A DNA stretch of 64,000 nt from Coenobita brevimanus (GCA_032717465.1 CM064670.1:11419083-11483082); one strand, 5' to 3'. Counted from the first letter of the stretch, positions 33,476 through 45,335 are shown. Notes: generated by a model from the sequence alone, not told the origin. Translations and numbers: made by a program.

Positions 33476-34400
33476 TCTTTTATTTCTTTTCTTCTTCTTC
33501 TTTTTCTTTTTGTTCTAGAGACCTTAACTTTGGACCTACGGCACTGAAATCCAAACCTGACATAGACATGCTTCTTAAGCCTCGTATACACCGAGATACA
33601 AAGTCTAGAGACAGTCGAGCGATTATGTATCTTGACTGTTGCGAGTCAATCCAGATCCAGACGGGTGACAGTCCAGAGACACTTTGGAGGCAAGGCAACT
33701 TTGTCTCTGGATTGTCTAGAGACTGATGCGAGACAGTCCATAAACCATGTTGTGCGACTTTGTATCTTGGTGTGTACGAGCCATTACATATAACACACTA
33801 ATATACTCGTACCAGTGTTTTCTTCATTGCTTTTAATCACACGTACTTGATCTTGCAGTGTTTCTAGCTTGCATTTTTTATATATTCATGCATACACTCA
33901 GTTCCTAATGTTTACTACATAGCTCCTTAAATACATGGGTCAGAGAAGAGCGTATCCGGTAGTCACAGATCATACCCAAGAGATGACCAAGAGTTTTTCC
34001 ATCATTTAAGCTTTGTCAGGGAAGTAGGGTGTTCTCCAGAGGCTCAAATCTTTAGGACTGCGAGAGCCATATCTTGGAGTCTCCTTAACCTTCCACAAAA
34101 GGTATCATAATAAAGATGTTTTTTTTTTTTTTTTTTTTTTTTTAACGATCAGCCACATTCAAGAGCCAGAGTTTTCTATATTGTTCTTACATTTTCTTAT
34201 CACATCGCAAACATCCAACTCCCAGGGATTACTATGATGCCTTTTCCATATTTACGAGTATGTCGCACATCGCAAAAAAGAAGTATACATATTCAGATGG
34301 TGGCCTTCTCTCTTTATGCAACCATTTTTGTTGGCTCACGTGTGCAGATTGCTCATATAAATAATGCAAAGTTTCAGTCTGCATATGTACGAAAGATTCT
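33476..34400. other. No gene; T-run
   Basis: A T-run at 34120-34143. The stretch 33590-33780 repeats variants of 'gagacagtc' and 'gagacttt' but has no clear period. Confidence 0.4.
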
Positions 34401-34502
34401 CTCTCTCTCTCTCTCTCTCTATCTGCCTGTCTGCCTGCCCACCTACTGTATCTACCTACAGTACCTACCTACGTACCTACCTACCTGTCTAGCTATCTAT
34501 CT
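34401..34502. repeat. (CT)n and (CTAC)n microsatellites
   Basis: CT run 34401-34420, then TGCC/CTAC repeats to about 34502. Confidence 0.9.
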
Positions 34503-36030
34503 ACATATTGCTTGACATCACTTCTCGGGCCGCACAGTGAGCCAGATTGGTTTGAAAAGTGACACTTATTAGAATTTTCAGCTTTATTCAAACTGAGTAG
34601 TTTTACCACAGGTCGTCCAGAATATGTTCTCAGCATTTGATAACAACGATTTATCTTCGCTATACTGGCACCTGTGTGCATAAATGACGCATAAACATAT
34701 TGTTGTTGCAAGATCGTTCGCAAAGTTGTAAATGATTGCAACTTGAGTCTCAGGTTCTGAGCACTCTCATTGTTCTTCAGGTGCTCATAAACAATGGTAC
34801 CTGACATCACTGAATAGCTAAGGTCGTGAGGAGTGGATTAGTGGTAGACTCAAGCAATTAGATTAAGTAAACAACTTACTATAAGCTAATTAATGCTGTG
34901 AAGTAACTAGCGATGCAAATATTATACATCGCCAAGCATATAAAGGATTCTTTAAAAATCTACAGCGATCTACACGCTAGTTATGGTTCCATATTGTTGA
35001 AATATGTTTTGACTACAAGTCCCAGTTGTATCCTGGTGCTCATATCTGCTCTCACATGAATAAATTCACTGCGATAATTACTATGTTCTAAACAGCGCCA
35101 TCTATATCTCCCAATAGATACTGCTTATAGTGATAGCTATGGCATATCCAGCGTTATTTCTTGGTATCATTACGTTGAATGACTTTTTGCTTGATTATCA
35201 TAATATTCAGATTTTACATTCAGTATGCTTAACCATCCTTTGTGACTGTTCAACAGCTTGGCCATGTGGTGATATATTGCTGCAACAATGTCCAGAAAAG
35301 CAGTATTTGAGCACATATTGGAGATTGGTGTAAAATATGTAATAATGCAGAATATTATGATGTTCCTTGAGAAACAAGGCATAGAGCCAACAGCATCTTA
35401 CAGCAGGGAAATAAGTGCCTGCATAGTCCGTCAGATAAGGGGGCCAAGTCATACGTATGAAAAAGATGAATTATGCGTGTTTCGAACTCAAAAGGTTAAT
35501 AAGATTAGGATAGTACTACATAAGCCCTTATTTTTAAAACCTATAGCAGGACGGAATAAGCAAGTCTCATTTTTTCCGGTCGTTTGTGGAACACCTTTAA
35601 TTTTTAGATGTCATTAGCCTGCATCCCACATTAAAGAACGCAGTCAGCAACGACAAAGAAAGGTCAGACATGATCTACCGTCATCATATGTTTCAGAAAT
35701 GATTACAAAATTTTCCACGGACGCTCCAGACTTTTGCTTACCAAGTGTTAACAAAATGACCATTAGTTCTTTTATGTACTGTCACAAACAAAAGTTATGC
35801 CCTCATCCTTAATTTTTTCTCTACTGCCTCGTAAGCCAACAGCAGCTAACTCCTATGATTTAATAGGCTACTGATCAGTTTCATCGGTGCTGTGCTTTGC
35901 ATCCACCAGACGAACTTTATAAACTGATGGAGGGAAAGCCAAGAGAGGCGACAGGACTTTGTTGTTAATTGTACATTCCTCCCTTGCGTGCCTCCCTTGT
36001 CTGGATATATTCTTTCAGTAAAGCTTCCAG
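34503..36030. other. No gene recognised
   Basis: The plus frame 35288-35617 (109 codons) and minus frames at 35170-35452 lie here. None has a motif I recognise, a splice context I trust, or a repeat relation in the window. Confidence 0.4.
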
Positions 36031-36034
36031 CAGT

Positions 36035-36345
36035 CTAGAATCGTCATGGTCTCTTCATTTAGTGAACCTTCTTCTGCTGTATAAATCGTCATGGTCTCTT
36101 CTTTCAGTGAACCTTCTGCTGTATAAATCGTCATGGTCTCTTCTTTCAGTGAACCTTCTTCTGCTGTATAAATCATCATGGTCTCTTCTTTCAGTGAACC
36201 TTCTTCTGCTACATAAATCGTCATGGTCTCATCTTTCAGTGAACCTTCCCCCGATCTAAAAATCGTCGTGGTCTCGTCTTTCAATGACCTTCTTCAGTAT
36301 TAGAAATCGTCATGGTCTCTTCTTTCAGTAAACCTTCCTCTGTTT
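36035..36345. repeat. 45-bp minisatellite, seven units
   Basis: The unit 'tcgtcatggtctcttctttc' followed by 'agtgaaccttcttctgctgt' recurs at about 36041, 36086, 36129, 36175, 36220, 36264 and 36307. Because 45 is a multiple of three, the minus strand reads as a 15-residue repeat 'GSLKEETMTIYTAEE'. No start context or flanking exon supports it as a gene. Confidence 0.88.
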
Positions 36346-36389
36346 TATAAATTGTCACCACTTGGGTTTTTGTGCATCTCTTTGTGTGT

Positions 36390-36390
<1 letters not shown>

Positions 36391-36469
<79 letters not shown>
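36391..36469. repeat. (GT)n microsatellite
   Basis: Perfect GT array. Confidence 0.97.
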
Positions 36470-36479
36470 ATTTTTTGAC

Positions 36480-36620
36480 ATGTTGATGGGTCCTGTGCCA
36501 GGTATAAGGCTGTTAACGACCTACATTCCCTCAGACTCCTCCCTGCCTCATCTGGAATCGATCTCGTGACCTTATAAACAGCAGTCCTCTCCTCCAGCAA
36601 TCAACCCCCACCACACCAAA
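36480..36620 (-). repeat. tRNA-derived SINE-like sequence
   Basis: The minus strand has 'gattgctggaggagagga' and a B-box-like 'gagatcgattccagatg' at about 36568-36552. It is adjacent to the GT array. Too decayed for a tRNA. Confidence 0.4.
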
Positions 36621-36827
36621 TGTCCGCAATAAAACTGAAATAGCGAGGAAATCCACTCCACACTAAATGAGAAATATTTTACCGTCAGGCGAGACGTTTA
36701 AGAGATTTCGTAAATTTTTCGTTGCCGGTCTCAGAAGCCTTACTCTCTTCGTGGAAAATCATTGCGGCTGGTAAAGATCCGGAAAAGAACTTATTTGTGC
36801 GTTTCATACATTTCATCATTAGCGTCC

Positions 36828-36869
36828 ACACACGCACACACACTCAAGCATGAACTCATATACGCTCGT

Positions 36870-36932
<63 letters not shown>

Positions 36933-37005
36933 ATCCAGGAAAAAGGCTTAGTGGTGCATTTCAGTATATCATCATTGACACACACACACACACACACACA
37001 CACAC
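36828..37005. repeat. (CA)n microsatellites
   Basis: CA arrays at 36872-36930 and 36978-37005, with weaker CA at 36828-36845. Confidence 0.95.
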
Positions 37006-37114
37006 TCGTTCTAATATCTTTCATTCCACCTCATTTACCAAGCTGTGGAAAGGGGGCATTCAGGCTTTTTTTTTTTTTTTTTTTTTACAGAACAGGGTGA
37101 AGGTTACATGAATT

Positions 37115-37200
37115 AATATTTGACATTCTTTACTCGTCCTGGGTTTCGAGCTAATGGTGTGAAATTCCAGTCCTCTTGTTTACTATACCCTTTTACCTCT
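37115..37200 (-). repeat. Possible SINE remnant with B-box
   Basis: Minus strand 'attagctcgaaacccagga' fits a Pol III B-box. A weaker relative is at 37480-37545. Confidence 0.35.
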
Positions 37201-37204
37201 AACT

Positions 37205-37445
37205 TGGCTTAAATTTGTCATCTCTCAACCCTGAATACTGTCCTGGAAGAAGAAATGAACACAAAATGATTGCGCTAGTCACAAAGAAGTGCAATGGAAG
37301 GGATGTAGAGTCTAGTCACAAGGAAGTACTATGGAAGAAATTTAGTCATTGTGTCTTATTCTGTCCCTGAACTACGAGAAAAAGAAGCAGGAAAAGGAAA
37401 AAAATCTGTGCCAGGTTAAGATGAAAAACGAGTAATGATATGCAT
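37205..37445 (+). repeat. Dispersed repeat A copy
   Basis: Blocks 'ttgtcatctctcaaccctga', 'gctagtcacaaagaagtg', 'ggatgtagagtc', 'tgtgccaggttaagatgaaa'. It holds a small internal duplication of 'agtcacaa.gaagt.c.atgg'. Confidence 0.6.
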
Positions 37446-38640
37446 ATTGAGACGGGGTCAGGTCAGGTCATATTTTTCAGGGCTGGGATTCTGAACTAAT
37501 GAAGCTAATATTGTTGAACATTTCAGTCACGTGTCTTTGGATTGTGATATATTTCGATTCCGGAGCAGTGAAGATATTATTATTGTAAGCTTAGACGAAT
37601 CTCTTGGGGTCACTTTAGTATAATGATGTATTTCTTGTATTCATTATTATTTATTTATTAAATTCCTTCTCACCACGGAGATTTTCTTTCTTTCTTTCTT
37701 TCTTTTTTGCTTCTCACCACAAGGATGTATTTATTTTTGTGTTTTGGGTATCGGACAGGCAACCTGATGCAGCAATGAAAACATCTCTAGAAGTGAAGGG
37801 GTTAATAGGAACTGTTTCATACCATCGGTTCAGAGTCTCACCTATAATGAGTAAGAGTATTTCGTGCTGGATGATTAAAACGAAATTATGTCATGAGACT
37901 AAAAGGTCTAACATACATGTCTGAGTTTTTTTTTTTTTTTTTTTTTAATACAATTCATACGTAATTTTTTTGGCATGATATACTTCACATGTCTGACGTT
38001 ATTGTTTTATTTTAATTTATTTATTTATTTACTTAATGTTGCGGGAAGTGATATAGTTTGGAGACAGTGCAACAAACTCATAACCCAGGCTGTACCGCCA
38101 ATTGCGCCTCGGTAACTCCAGGTTACGTGATAACATCTTAACGAGAGTTCTGTCCTAAGCTCAATAAAATCGTCTGACGGTGGCAATTTGAATAAATAAG
38201 AGTAATTCAACTAGCATCTGCTTAACCCCTTCAGCATGAGGATGTCTTTAAATTTTACTCCTACATGCCCCAGATTACTTTATTCTCATTAGCTGAAGGG
38301 GTTTTTATTATATGCTCAGTTTGTTTGGGTTTGTTATATGCTCAGTTTTGTGTTTTATGCATATTAATTTTGGTTCCGTTGTTTTACTTCAGTTCGTTGG
38401 TGGGTTATGGTGTAAGTTCTTTCTCTTGTTAATTTGTCTGGTAATATCTCTTGTTAATCTGGCTGGTTATTCAGTTAATAAGAGTTTTACCGATTAAACG
38501 ATTATACAGTTATATTTTCAGCTGGTTGAAGTATTACCAAGCATAATTAATGTCAGTTACTTTTTCTACAAAAGTGTTAGTTCATCTTGATAATTCTGTT
38601 CTCATTTGATCATTGTTCTGTTATGTTTTTTCTTATGCAA
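37446..38640. other. No gene; short repeat pieces
   Basis: (TTTC)n at 37685-37708; T-run 37925-37946; repeat A tail 'caataaaatcgtctgacggt' at 38161. A short inverted pair 'accccttcagc'/'gctgaaggggt' (38224-38234, 38293-38303) could be the ends of a tiny element. The frame 38312-38497 is Phe/Leu-rich by composition. Confidence 0.4.
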
Positions 38641-38719
38641 AGAAAAAGGAACCAGAGGCCGGCAGCCCACAAATTATTCCCTGCAGCAAAAAATAAGTAA
38701 ATAGAGAGACAAATTCAAG
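38640..38719 (-). mobile_element. 3' UTR of the jockey-like element
   Basis: Sequence after the RT stop on the minus strand, ending near 'ggttcctttttctttgc'. A related tail is at 18620-18525. Confidence 0.5.
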
Positions 38720-39370
38720 ATCCTTTCATTTCGAGATACCTGGACATAGTGCGTTTGAAAGACTGGAATACAGACAGGGGGAAACAGTTCCAGAGCTGAC
38801 CTGTTGCATACATGAAGGCCTGAGAGTAACGGTTAACTCTTGCATTAGAGAGTTGGACAGGAAAAGGATGAGAGTTCGTCGCTAGACGGGTGCTACGCGC
38901 CCGCCGTAATGGTGTAGGTATACAAGCAGACAGTTCAGGGGAGCAGTGACCATTGAAGTAGCGATGGAAAAGAGATAAAGATTCAACAGCGCGGGGAAAA
39001 GACAGAGGCTAAAGGGAGTCAGTATGAGGAGGAGAGTTAATGGAACGAAAAGCTTTGGATTCCACTTTGTTGAGAAGAGTTGTATATGTGGAGCCTTCCC
39101 TCACATGAGAGTCATGCTCTACGCAGGGGCGAATAAAACCCGTGTATAAAATCAACAACTGTGCAGGGGTGAAGAAAGCAGAGTCGGCTTAGCACACCCA
39201 ATCTCTTGCATGCAGATTTTACAGTACAAGAGAGGTAATACGTTCTTCCCAAGATAAATCCGAGAGAATGAAACCCTAAATATTTTTATAGATGATACAG
39301 GACTGAACTGCATATTGTTAAAAATTAGAGGAAACACCTGTGGAAAATTTTGTCGGGTTGATAGTGTAAG
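38720..39370 (-). pseudogene. jockey-like non-LTR reverse transcriptase, C-terminal part
   Basis: Reading 39180 to 38725 on the minus strand gives an almost open frame: FFTPAQLLILYTGFIRPCV, REGSTYTTLLNKVESKAF, INSPPHTDSL (then one stop), ESLSLFHRYFNGHCSPEL, ARSTRLATNSHPFPVQL, NARVNRYSQAFMYATGQLW, SFKRTMSRYLEMKGS and a stop. Farther upstream (39370-39180) only scattered blocks remain ('KSACKRLGVL', frameshifted). These are the regions after the YxDD motif in jockey-type RTs. This copy is the template for recognising the split copy at 335-3845. Confidence 0.82.
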
Positions 39371-39599
39371 AACTGAGTTTCTGATATATTAAAAACAAAA
39401 TTATTTTTACCCCAATGTGGATATATGTTCATTAGATATATTACACTCACCTGTTAGCGTAAATTAGCCTGAGCACTGGTGCGAGAGTAAGGTGTGGATG
39501 GGAGTAAGGTGGGGCACTCACTGAAATATCATTCCTTCCTTCCTTTATATTTACTCAACCCCCACGACACCTACCCCCAACACTCCATCCACCCATCCA

Positions 39600-39777
39600 C
39601 CCAAACCCAGAGTCCACTTCTCTCTCTCTCTCTCTCTCTCTCTCCCCTACCCCCCTTTCTTCCCTCCCTCCACCCCCATCCTCCCATCTTGCTCTCTTTC
39701 GGTTTCCTGATCGAATGTCATTACTTCGTCTATATTAACTCCATTCTTCTCCTCCCACCACTATCGACCCACCCACC

Positions 39778-39824
<47 letters not shown>

Positions 39825-39825
39825 C
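39600..39825. repeat. (CT)n, (CCCA)n and (CA)n microsatellites
   Basis: CT run 39617-39643; CCAC/CCCA then CA run 39766-39822. Confidence 0.92.
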
Positions 39826-39829
39826 GGGC

Positions 39830-40205
39830 AAAACGTAACACCCGCTGTGACTTCGCGAGCGCTGGTGTAATTAAGAACTAACTTTTTTTTTTTTTTCCCT
39901 AATGCCACACAATTATAAGCTGCCGGAATGAGACAAATTTTTATTTAGACGAGTTGGGTGTTCTCGATAAAATCATACTTCTTTTTTGCTCATGTGTTTG
40001 TCGGTGCATAGACAAGCCAAAAATAGACCTGGATAGTTTTTCATGTATTTCCTTCGGTTATCAAATATTAATAACGCAGTTGCTGACCAAGGACAAGGAT
40101 AGGTGAAGTAATTAAGCGATAGCAGTGTCATATTTTCCCCATCCTCCATCACACACCCTGACTAACATCGTAACCATTTGAGCATACACACACACACATT
40201 CGTTC
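39830..40205. other. No feature recognised
   Basis: AT-rich with one T-run (39882-39896). Confidence 0.4.
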
Positions 40206-40206
<1 letters not shown>

Positions 40207-40257
<51 letters not shown>

Positions 40258-40275
40258 TGTGTGTGGGGGGGGGGC
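40207..40275. repeat. (GA)n microsatellite
   Basis: GA array 40209-40253, then GT and a G-run. Confidence 0.95.
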
Positions 40276-40559
40276 AATAATTCTTTAAAGGTAAAGTCTA
40301 AAACCAGGCATCGTGTTCTAATACTGAGTTCCCAAGCAAAGTGAAATAATGTTTAAAGAGGAAATATACTGCAAATAAGACAAATAGCGACGTATTGTGT
40401 CAACCAGGGTCTTGGAGATGACGTTGCCTGAGCTGATGAATCTCACTTTGATGCAAACAGAATTAATTAAATGACAGGACTTCGCAACCATGGGAGTTGA
40501 ATTTTTTGTACAGTTGTGGGCAAGTATTATACTCCACTTTTTGGTCGAAGAATTACAAA

Positions 40560-40700
40560 CTCTTACACAATATTCTGAAAAGTTAGTTTGGTCCCAAAGA
40601 TAACACCGGTGGGCTTCAGAATTCTTTGATCAGTCTCTCGATATTTATCGTAATGAAGTGGATTTATATTACTGTCCGCAACATGTCCTGGAAAATAATA
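40560..40700 (+). repeat. Diverged repeat shared with 61.6 kb
   Basis: 'tatttatcgtaatgaagtgg' and 'atttatattactgtccgcaa' here compare with 'tatttatcgtagtgagctgg' and 'atatttttgtccaca' at 61673-61712. Class unknown. Confidence 0.4.
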
Positions 40701-40965
40701 TAATAAAAATGCGGTACACCTTGAGATGGTTTGGCCATGTGGAGAGAATGGAGATTGAGAGACTGATTAAGAGAGTGTGCATGATTAAGGTGGAGGGAGA
40801 GAGGAGCAGGAATCTGAGGATGAGTTGGAGGGATGGGGTGGAGAAGGATGAACTGGGGAAAGGATGACATGTAGAAAGGACAGCTTAATGACAGAGGACA
40901 GGGTGACATGGAGGCGATTTGTTTGTGGCCTCCCCTTCTGGGATTAAGGAGTTTGACAAAAGACA
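40690..40965 (+). mobile_element. RTE-like LINE 3' end fragment
   Basis: Coding remnant 'LRWFGHVERMEIERLIKRV' (40721-40777), 'MSWRDGVE', a frameshift, then 'ggaggcgatttgtttgtggc' and a short 3' UTR running into CAGA/GATA-like repeats at 40960-41000. Confidence 0.75.
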
Positions 40966-41184
40966 GACACTCAGATGGACAGATAGAAAGTTAAATAGAC
41001 TGACTGACTGACTGCTTGCTTGACTGAATGATTGTACTTATTAACGAAAACTATGTTGACATTAAAGCGATATAATTAGCATCTAAAAGAATGGTAAAGG
41101 TTGAAACGTAAAATAAGTCGGTACAGAAGAGGTGCTAAGAATCCGTCCACGCCACCTAGAATACAGTCCCCAAGTGAATGAGAG

Positions 41185-41870
41185 TGGAATTATGTGGATA
41201 AGTGTGGGGAATAAAATGGATAAGTGTGGGGAATAAAATGGATAAGTGTGGGAAATAAAGGGGATAAATGAGGGGAATAGAATGGATAAGTGTGGGAAAT
41301 AAAGTGGATAAGTGTGGGAAATAAAGTGGATAAGTGTGGGGAATAAAATGAATAAGTGTGGGAAATAAAGTGGATAAGAGTGGGAAATAAAGTGGATAAG
41401 TGAGGGGATTAAAGTGGATAAGTGTGGGGAATAAAGTGGACAAGTGTGGGAAATAAAGTGGATAAGTAAGGGGAATAAAGTGGATAAGTGTGGGGAATAA
41501 AATGGATGAGTGTGGGAAATAAAGTGGATAAGTGAGGGGAATAAAGTGGATAAGTGTGGAAAATAAAGTGGATAAGTGTGGGGGGAAAGTGGGTAAATGT
41601 GGAGAATAAAATGGATAAGTATGGGGAAAAGTAAGTGTTGGAATAAAGTGAAGAAGTGTGATAAAGTGGATAAGTGTGGGAAATAAAGTGGATAAGCGAT
41701 GGGAATAAAGTGCTTAACTGTGAGAAGTAAAGTAGAAAGTTTTGAAGAATAAAGTGGTCAAGTGTAGGAAATAAAGTGAGTAACTATGGAGGAAATAAAA
41801 CAAATAAGTATGGGAAATAAAGTAAGTGTGATAAAGTGGATAAGTGCGGGGAATGAAAAGGGTAAATAGA
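41185..41870. repeat. 22-bp minisatellite, about 30 units
   Basis: The unit 'ggataagtgtggggaataaa' plus two bases repeats with 22-base spacing. It is near perfect at 41200-41580 and then drifts (insertions, 'aagtaagtgtgataaagtgg'). The minus frame at 41156-41443 is just this repeat translated. Confidence 0.92.
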
Positions 41871-42239
41871 GTGACTAAACCATTTTTTTCTTTTTTAACT
41901 GAGAAACTGGAGGTGTGAACAAAGCCCTAACTTTTTATAATAACTTCTAAAGAATGTGATTATGATAACTGGAAAAAAAAAAAAATCTTTCTATTTCTAT
42001 ACCGGTATCCTTCCTTTTCTATACCGTACTCCTTAATCCCTTCAGTGCGAGGTTTCTTTTTCGATTTTAATTCCTTCAATTCCTCGACGTCTTGTAGGAA
42101 TTTCTTACTATTTTCTGCCTAGTTGAATAATTGCGAATTAGACTTCTGGAAGATTAGAAGCGCAGTATAGCCTTTATTAAGCCCTCTACAGTATTATCAG
42201 GTATCTTTCCTAAACCCAAGTAAATCGTCTGGGAGTATC

Positions 42240-42248
42240 AAGATAAAC

Positions 42249-42287
<39 letters not shown>
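42240..42287. repeat. (GA)n microsatellite
   Basis: Perfect GA array, inside a degraded repeat A piece ('aaatcgtctgggag' at 42224). Confidence 0.95.
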
Positions 42288-42288
<1 letters not shown>

Positions 42289-42479
42289 GCCTGGAAGTAG
42301 TCAGTAAGTGTGATGCTGGGTGATTACACTAAGGTGTTACATAAATGACCCTTAATAATTGAGGTCTTCCTTACACATCCGCACACTCAGTTTTAGTAAT
42401 ATGGCCGTGAATGTTAAAGATGAAGAAGAAAAGATACTATGATGTGAAACCGGTTAAGCATGCTCTAGAAACACGAACA

Positions 42480-42965
42480 TAATTTTACTTTAATTTGGGG
42501 TAAAATTGCCAGCTCTCCATGTTAAGGACTGAGAGAGAGTAACACTAGAATATCATGCTTGTCGCGAAGGAGTGCTATGCCATGGGCGTAGAGCCATAGT
42601 CTATCTATCTATCTATTGCCAGACGCCTCAATCCCGTTTGGGGTGGCCACAAACAAATCGCCTCCAAGTCGCCCTGTCCCCCGCCATTTCACTACCCTGC
42701 TCCCAACTCACATCCCCCTCTCTCATATACCTCTCCACCCCATCCCTCCATCTCATCCTCGGTCTCCCCCTCCCTCTTCCACCCTCCACCTCACTCACAT
42801 ACACTCTCTTCGTCAGTCTTTCACCCTCCATCCTCTCCACATGGCCAAACCACCTCAGTATTACTGTATATTTTGCTATCACTGACCTACGTGGAATAAG
42901 TCGCAAAAGGACAAAAATCTGGTTCAAGTTAGAGTAAAAGCAATCTAACTACAGTGTATCCAAGC
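42480..42965 (+). repeat. Dispersed repeat A copy split by a LINE
   Basis: Left part 42480-42598 ('gctctccatgttaaggactg', 'gtcgcgaaggagtgctatg', 'gcgtagagcc'). Right part about 42870-42965 ('cctacgtggaataagtcgca', 'aaaggacaaaaatctgg', 'agttagagtaaaa'). The LINE fragment 42600-42870 sits between them at the point where other copies run straight through. Confidence 0.68.
42600..42870 (-). mobile_element. RTE-like LINE 3' end inserted in repeat A
   Basis: Minus strand: coding end ILRWFGHVERMEGERLTKRV, GRGRPRMRWRDG, TWRRFVCGHPKRD, stop near 42628, short 3' UTR, then GATA repeat (42616-42600). It is truncated just before 'LRWFGHVER'. Confidence 0.8.
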
Positions 42966-42999
42966 AAGTCGATATGAACGGATCTTGAATATATTACAC

Positions 43000-43375
43000 T
43001 TTTCAGACTTCTTTGAAAGGAACACTTACTTGCACAGGCTTTCATTCTTTGCTACCTTCTCTCTGGATGAAAGAAATAGTAAGTTAACAAGGAATTACTT
43101 ACAGACTTCAAAAATTCGTTTCAGCTTTATGGTGTGAGCTGATGATCTGTTAACAGTGTGAAGAAGAGCCGAATGTGTTTTATAATCAGTCCGATGGCGT
43201 GTTTCATTTTTTTCTTTTTTTCATTTCCATTCAGTACTACCAGAGTTCCCACTCATAACATATACATGCGTGAAGAGAATTTCTGCTGTTGACTGTACAC
43301 TGTGCTGAAGGAGGTAAAGATTGGTCTGTGTGGTGGATTTGCAGTTTCCACAAAGGAGTGCACTGGTTTGTGAAA
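43000..43375. other. No gene recognised
   Basis: Spacer before the GA array; nothing supported. Confidence 0.4.
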
Positions 43376-43377
43376 CA

Positions 43378-43378
<1 letters not shown>

Positions 43379-43465
<87 letters not shown>
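43379..43465. repeat. (GA)n microsatellite
   Basis: Perfect GA array. Arg/Glu and Ser/Leu frames across it (43221-43636) are translations of the repeat plus short open flanks. Confidence 0.97.
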
Positions 43466-43470
<5 letters not shown>

Positions 43471-43639
43471 AGCCAGAGAGGAGCGAGACAGAGTAATAAA
43501 AGAAGCACAAGATGAATGGGCACATAAGAATGATAGGAGAGAGCTAAAGCAAATCACAACATCTGTATCAACATTACCCAAACACAGCACACCCTCCCAC
43601 CCTCCATATCTCTCAGTAATGCCAAATACATTCTAGATC

Positions 43640-44382
43640 ACCAATCCATGTATCAGAGTGGGGCGGAAGAGCAACCATTTGTCAAGCAGGCCACTTCAGT
43701 TTTCTTTCTACGAGAGACGAATTGTGTGGTGGGTCTCTTGGTGCTGGTGTTCATTCTTAGGGATATAGGTGTAAACCCTATCAGTCCGAGTATATTTTTT
43801 TCCTATTCTGACTACAGCCGGGCGATTTTATTCAGCTTAGGAACTATCGTGTTAAAATATTTAAGGAAAGCAATAACTAACCCTTACTAGTATGAATAGC
43901 CTCTACTAATCTGGATTTAAAAAAAAAAAAAACGAAGAAGAAAAATAATTAATCCCTGGCATACCTAAATGTGAGCCCAGTGGAGTGTAGTCCGAATATT
44001 CCCATTTCCTGCAGGCCACCAGCATCCTTTTGGAGGACAGGGAGGGAGATGAGGGACGTTCATATAACCAGGCAGTGGAGCAGCTCGGTTGTATGGATGC
44101 CGCCACGTAAAGCCAGATAAATGCTCATAAAACAAAGATACTGACAGAATAAAGTTGACATATACACGTAAGAACATTCCCCCTACCCTGTACACATACT
44201 TTCTGCCCTTTGTGCCTCTTTGTTTTCATATAATTTTCCTGCTTGGCCTTTAGCGACAGCGTTCCCAGAGTATCGGTGCTTCTACTGAATAGTAAATAAT
44301 CTAAACAAAAGTAATGCTGTGTAACTCGGCCTGCTCATACTGTTGCGCCAAATGTGCTATCGATAGCATATCCCCCCCTCCT

Positions 44383-44385
<3 letters not shown>
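43640..44385. other. Repeat pieces, no gene
   Basis: 43815-43840 is an inverted repeat A tail ('gggcgattttattcagctta'). 44070-44115 ('ataaccaggcagtggagcag', 'gccgccacgtaaagcc') is shared with 62000-62040. An A-run lies at 43919-43932. Confidence 0.5.

Positions 44386-44416
<31 letters not shown>
44386..44416. repeat. (CT)n microsatellite
   Basis: Perfect CT array. Confidence 0.95.
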
Positions 44417-44419
<3 letters not shown>

Positions 44420-44528
44420 ATTGGTCAAGTGAGTCAGCAGTAAGTGACGCTCAGTTTGACTCCTATTATTAGTGTCATTTGCTTCGTAATCTTGAGGGTA
44501 TTTTTTCTAGGCATCATAGTAATCAATG

Positions 44529-44529
<1 letters not shown>

Positions 44530-44599
<70 letters not shown>

Positions 44600-44629
44600 A
44601 TATACAATATCACAAGTATCTAGATAGTT

Positions 44630-44715
<86 letters not shown>

Positions 44716-44785
44716 ATTGATTGATAAAATATAGATATAGATAGATAGATAGATAGATACAGTAGATAGATAGATAGATTTTTTT
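44530..44785. repeat. (TA)n, (GA)n and (GATA)n compound array
   Basis: TA runs 44531-44597 and 44632-44668, GA run 44670-44711, GATA run 44725-44779. Between the TA runs is a short unique piece (44598-44631). Confidence 0.95.
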
Positions 44786-44829
44786 TGGGGGGATAAGTGT
44801 CTTCAGTAATAATAAGTGACATTCATTCA

Positions 44830-45335
44830 TACATTCATCATCCAGTCGTTTCCCCATGAGGATCGTAGGAACCCAGGGCTAGGCAAGTTAGTCTTGACAT
44901 TTAAGATGAGAGTAACCAGCCTCACTCATCCCTGAGTGGCATTACATAAGCAATAAACCCCAACCACCCCATGGATATAAACCTTCACCGGCTGAATCCA
45001 ATTGGAGCGCCGTAATTACCTACTAAAACACCAGGCGCCAAAATTTGTTATATAGTTTCCACTCAGCGTAGTAAATGGTTTCCTGGTGTGAAGGAAACCA
45101 TTTGGCTTGTCACTCAGTGTAGAGTCACCCACAGGCAGAAGGAAGAGGAAGAAATGAAGGAAAGAAAGACAGAAGTGGGAGTGTAAAGTCACCCAAAGGC
45201 AGAAGGACGAGGAAAGAATGAAGGAAAGAAAGACAGAAGAGGATGGAAGAAAAGAAGGATGGAGAAGAGGAAAGGGCAGATATCCATGAGCAGTACTACA
45301 TCGAGTGAGTGGACGGTGAGCGCCCCCACCTACCA
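44830..45335 (+). repeat. Dispersed repeat C, copy 3
   Basis: Same block order as 9478-9935, starting after 'cattcattcatacattcatc' and ending near 'gtgagcgcccccacctacc'. It holds a duplicated 'agtcaccca.aggcagaagga' piece (45121-45150, 45185-45215). Confidence 0.75.

Noticed and set aside
35288..35617. 109-codon plus frame in apparently unique sequence
   Set aside because: No recognisable motif, no repeat partner and no convincing splice sites; could be a lone exon, but I cannot support it.
38224..38303. Tiny TTAA element with ACCCCTTCAGC ends
   Set aside because: Only one 11-base inverted pair and no TTAA on the right side; too weak.
40560..40700. Possible host exon beside the LINE fragment
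   Set aside because: Diverged repeat shared with 61.6 kb; not coding-like.
41185..41870. CRISPR-like regular repeats
   Set aside because: Contiguous 22-bp tandem repeat without unique spacers, in a eukaryotic genome; a minisatellite.
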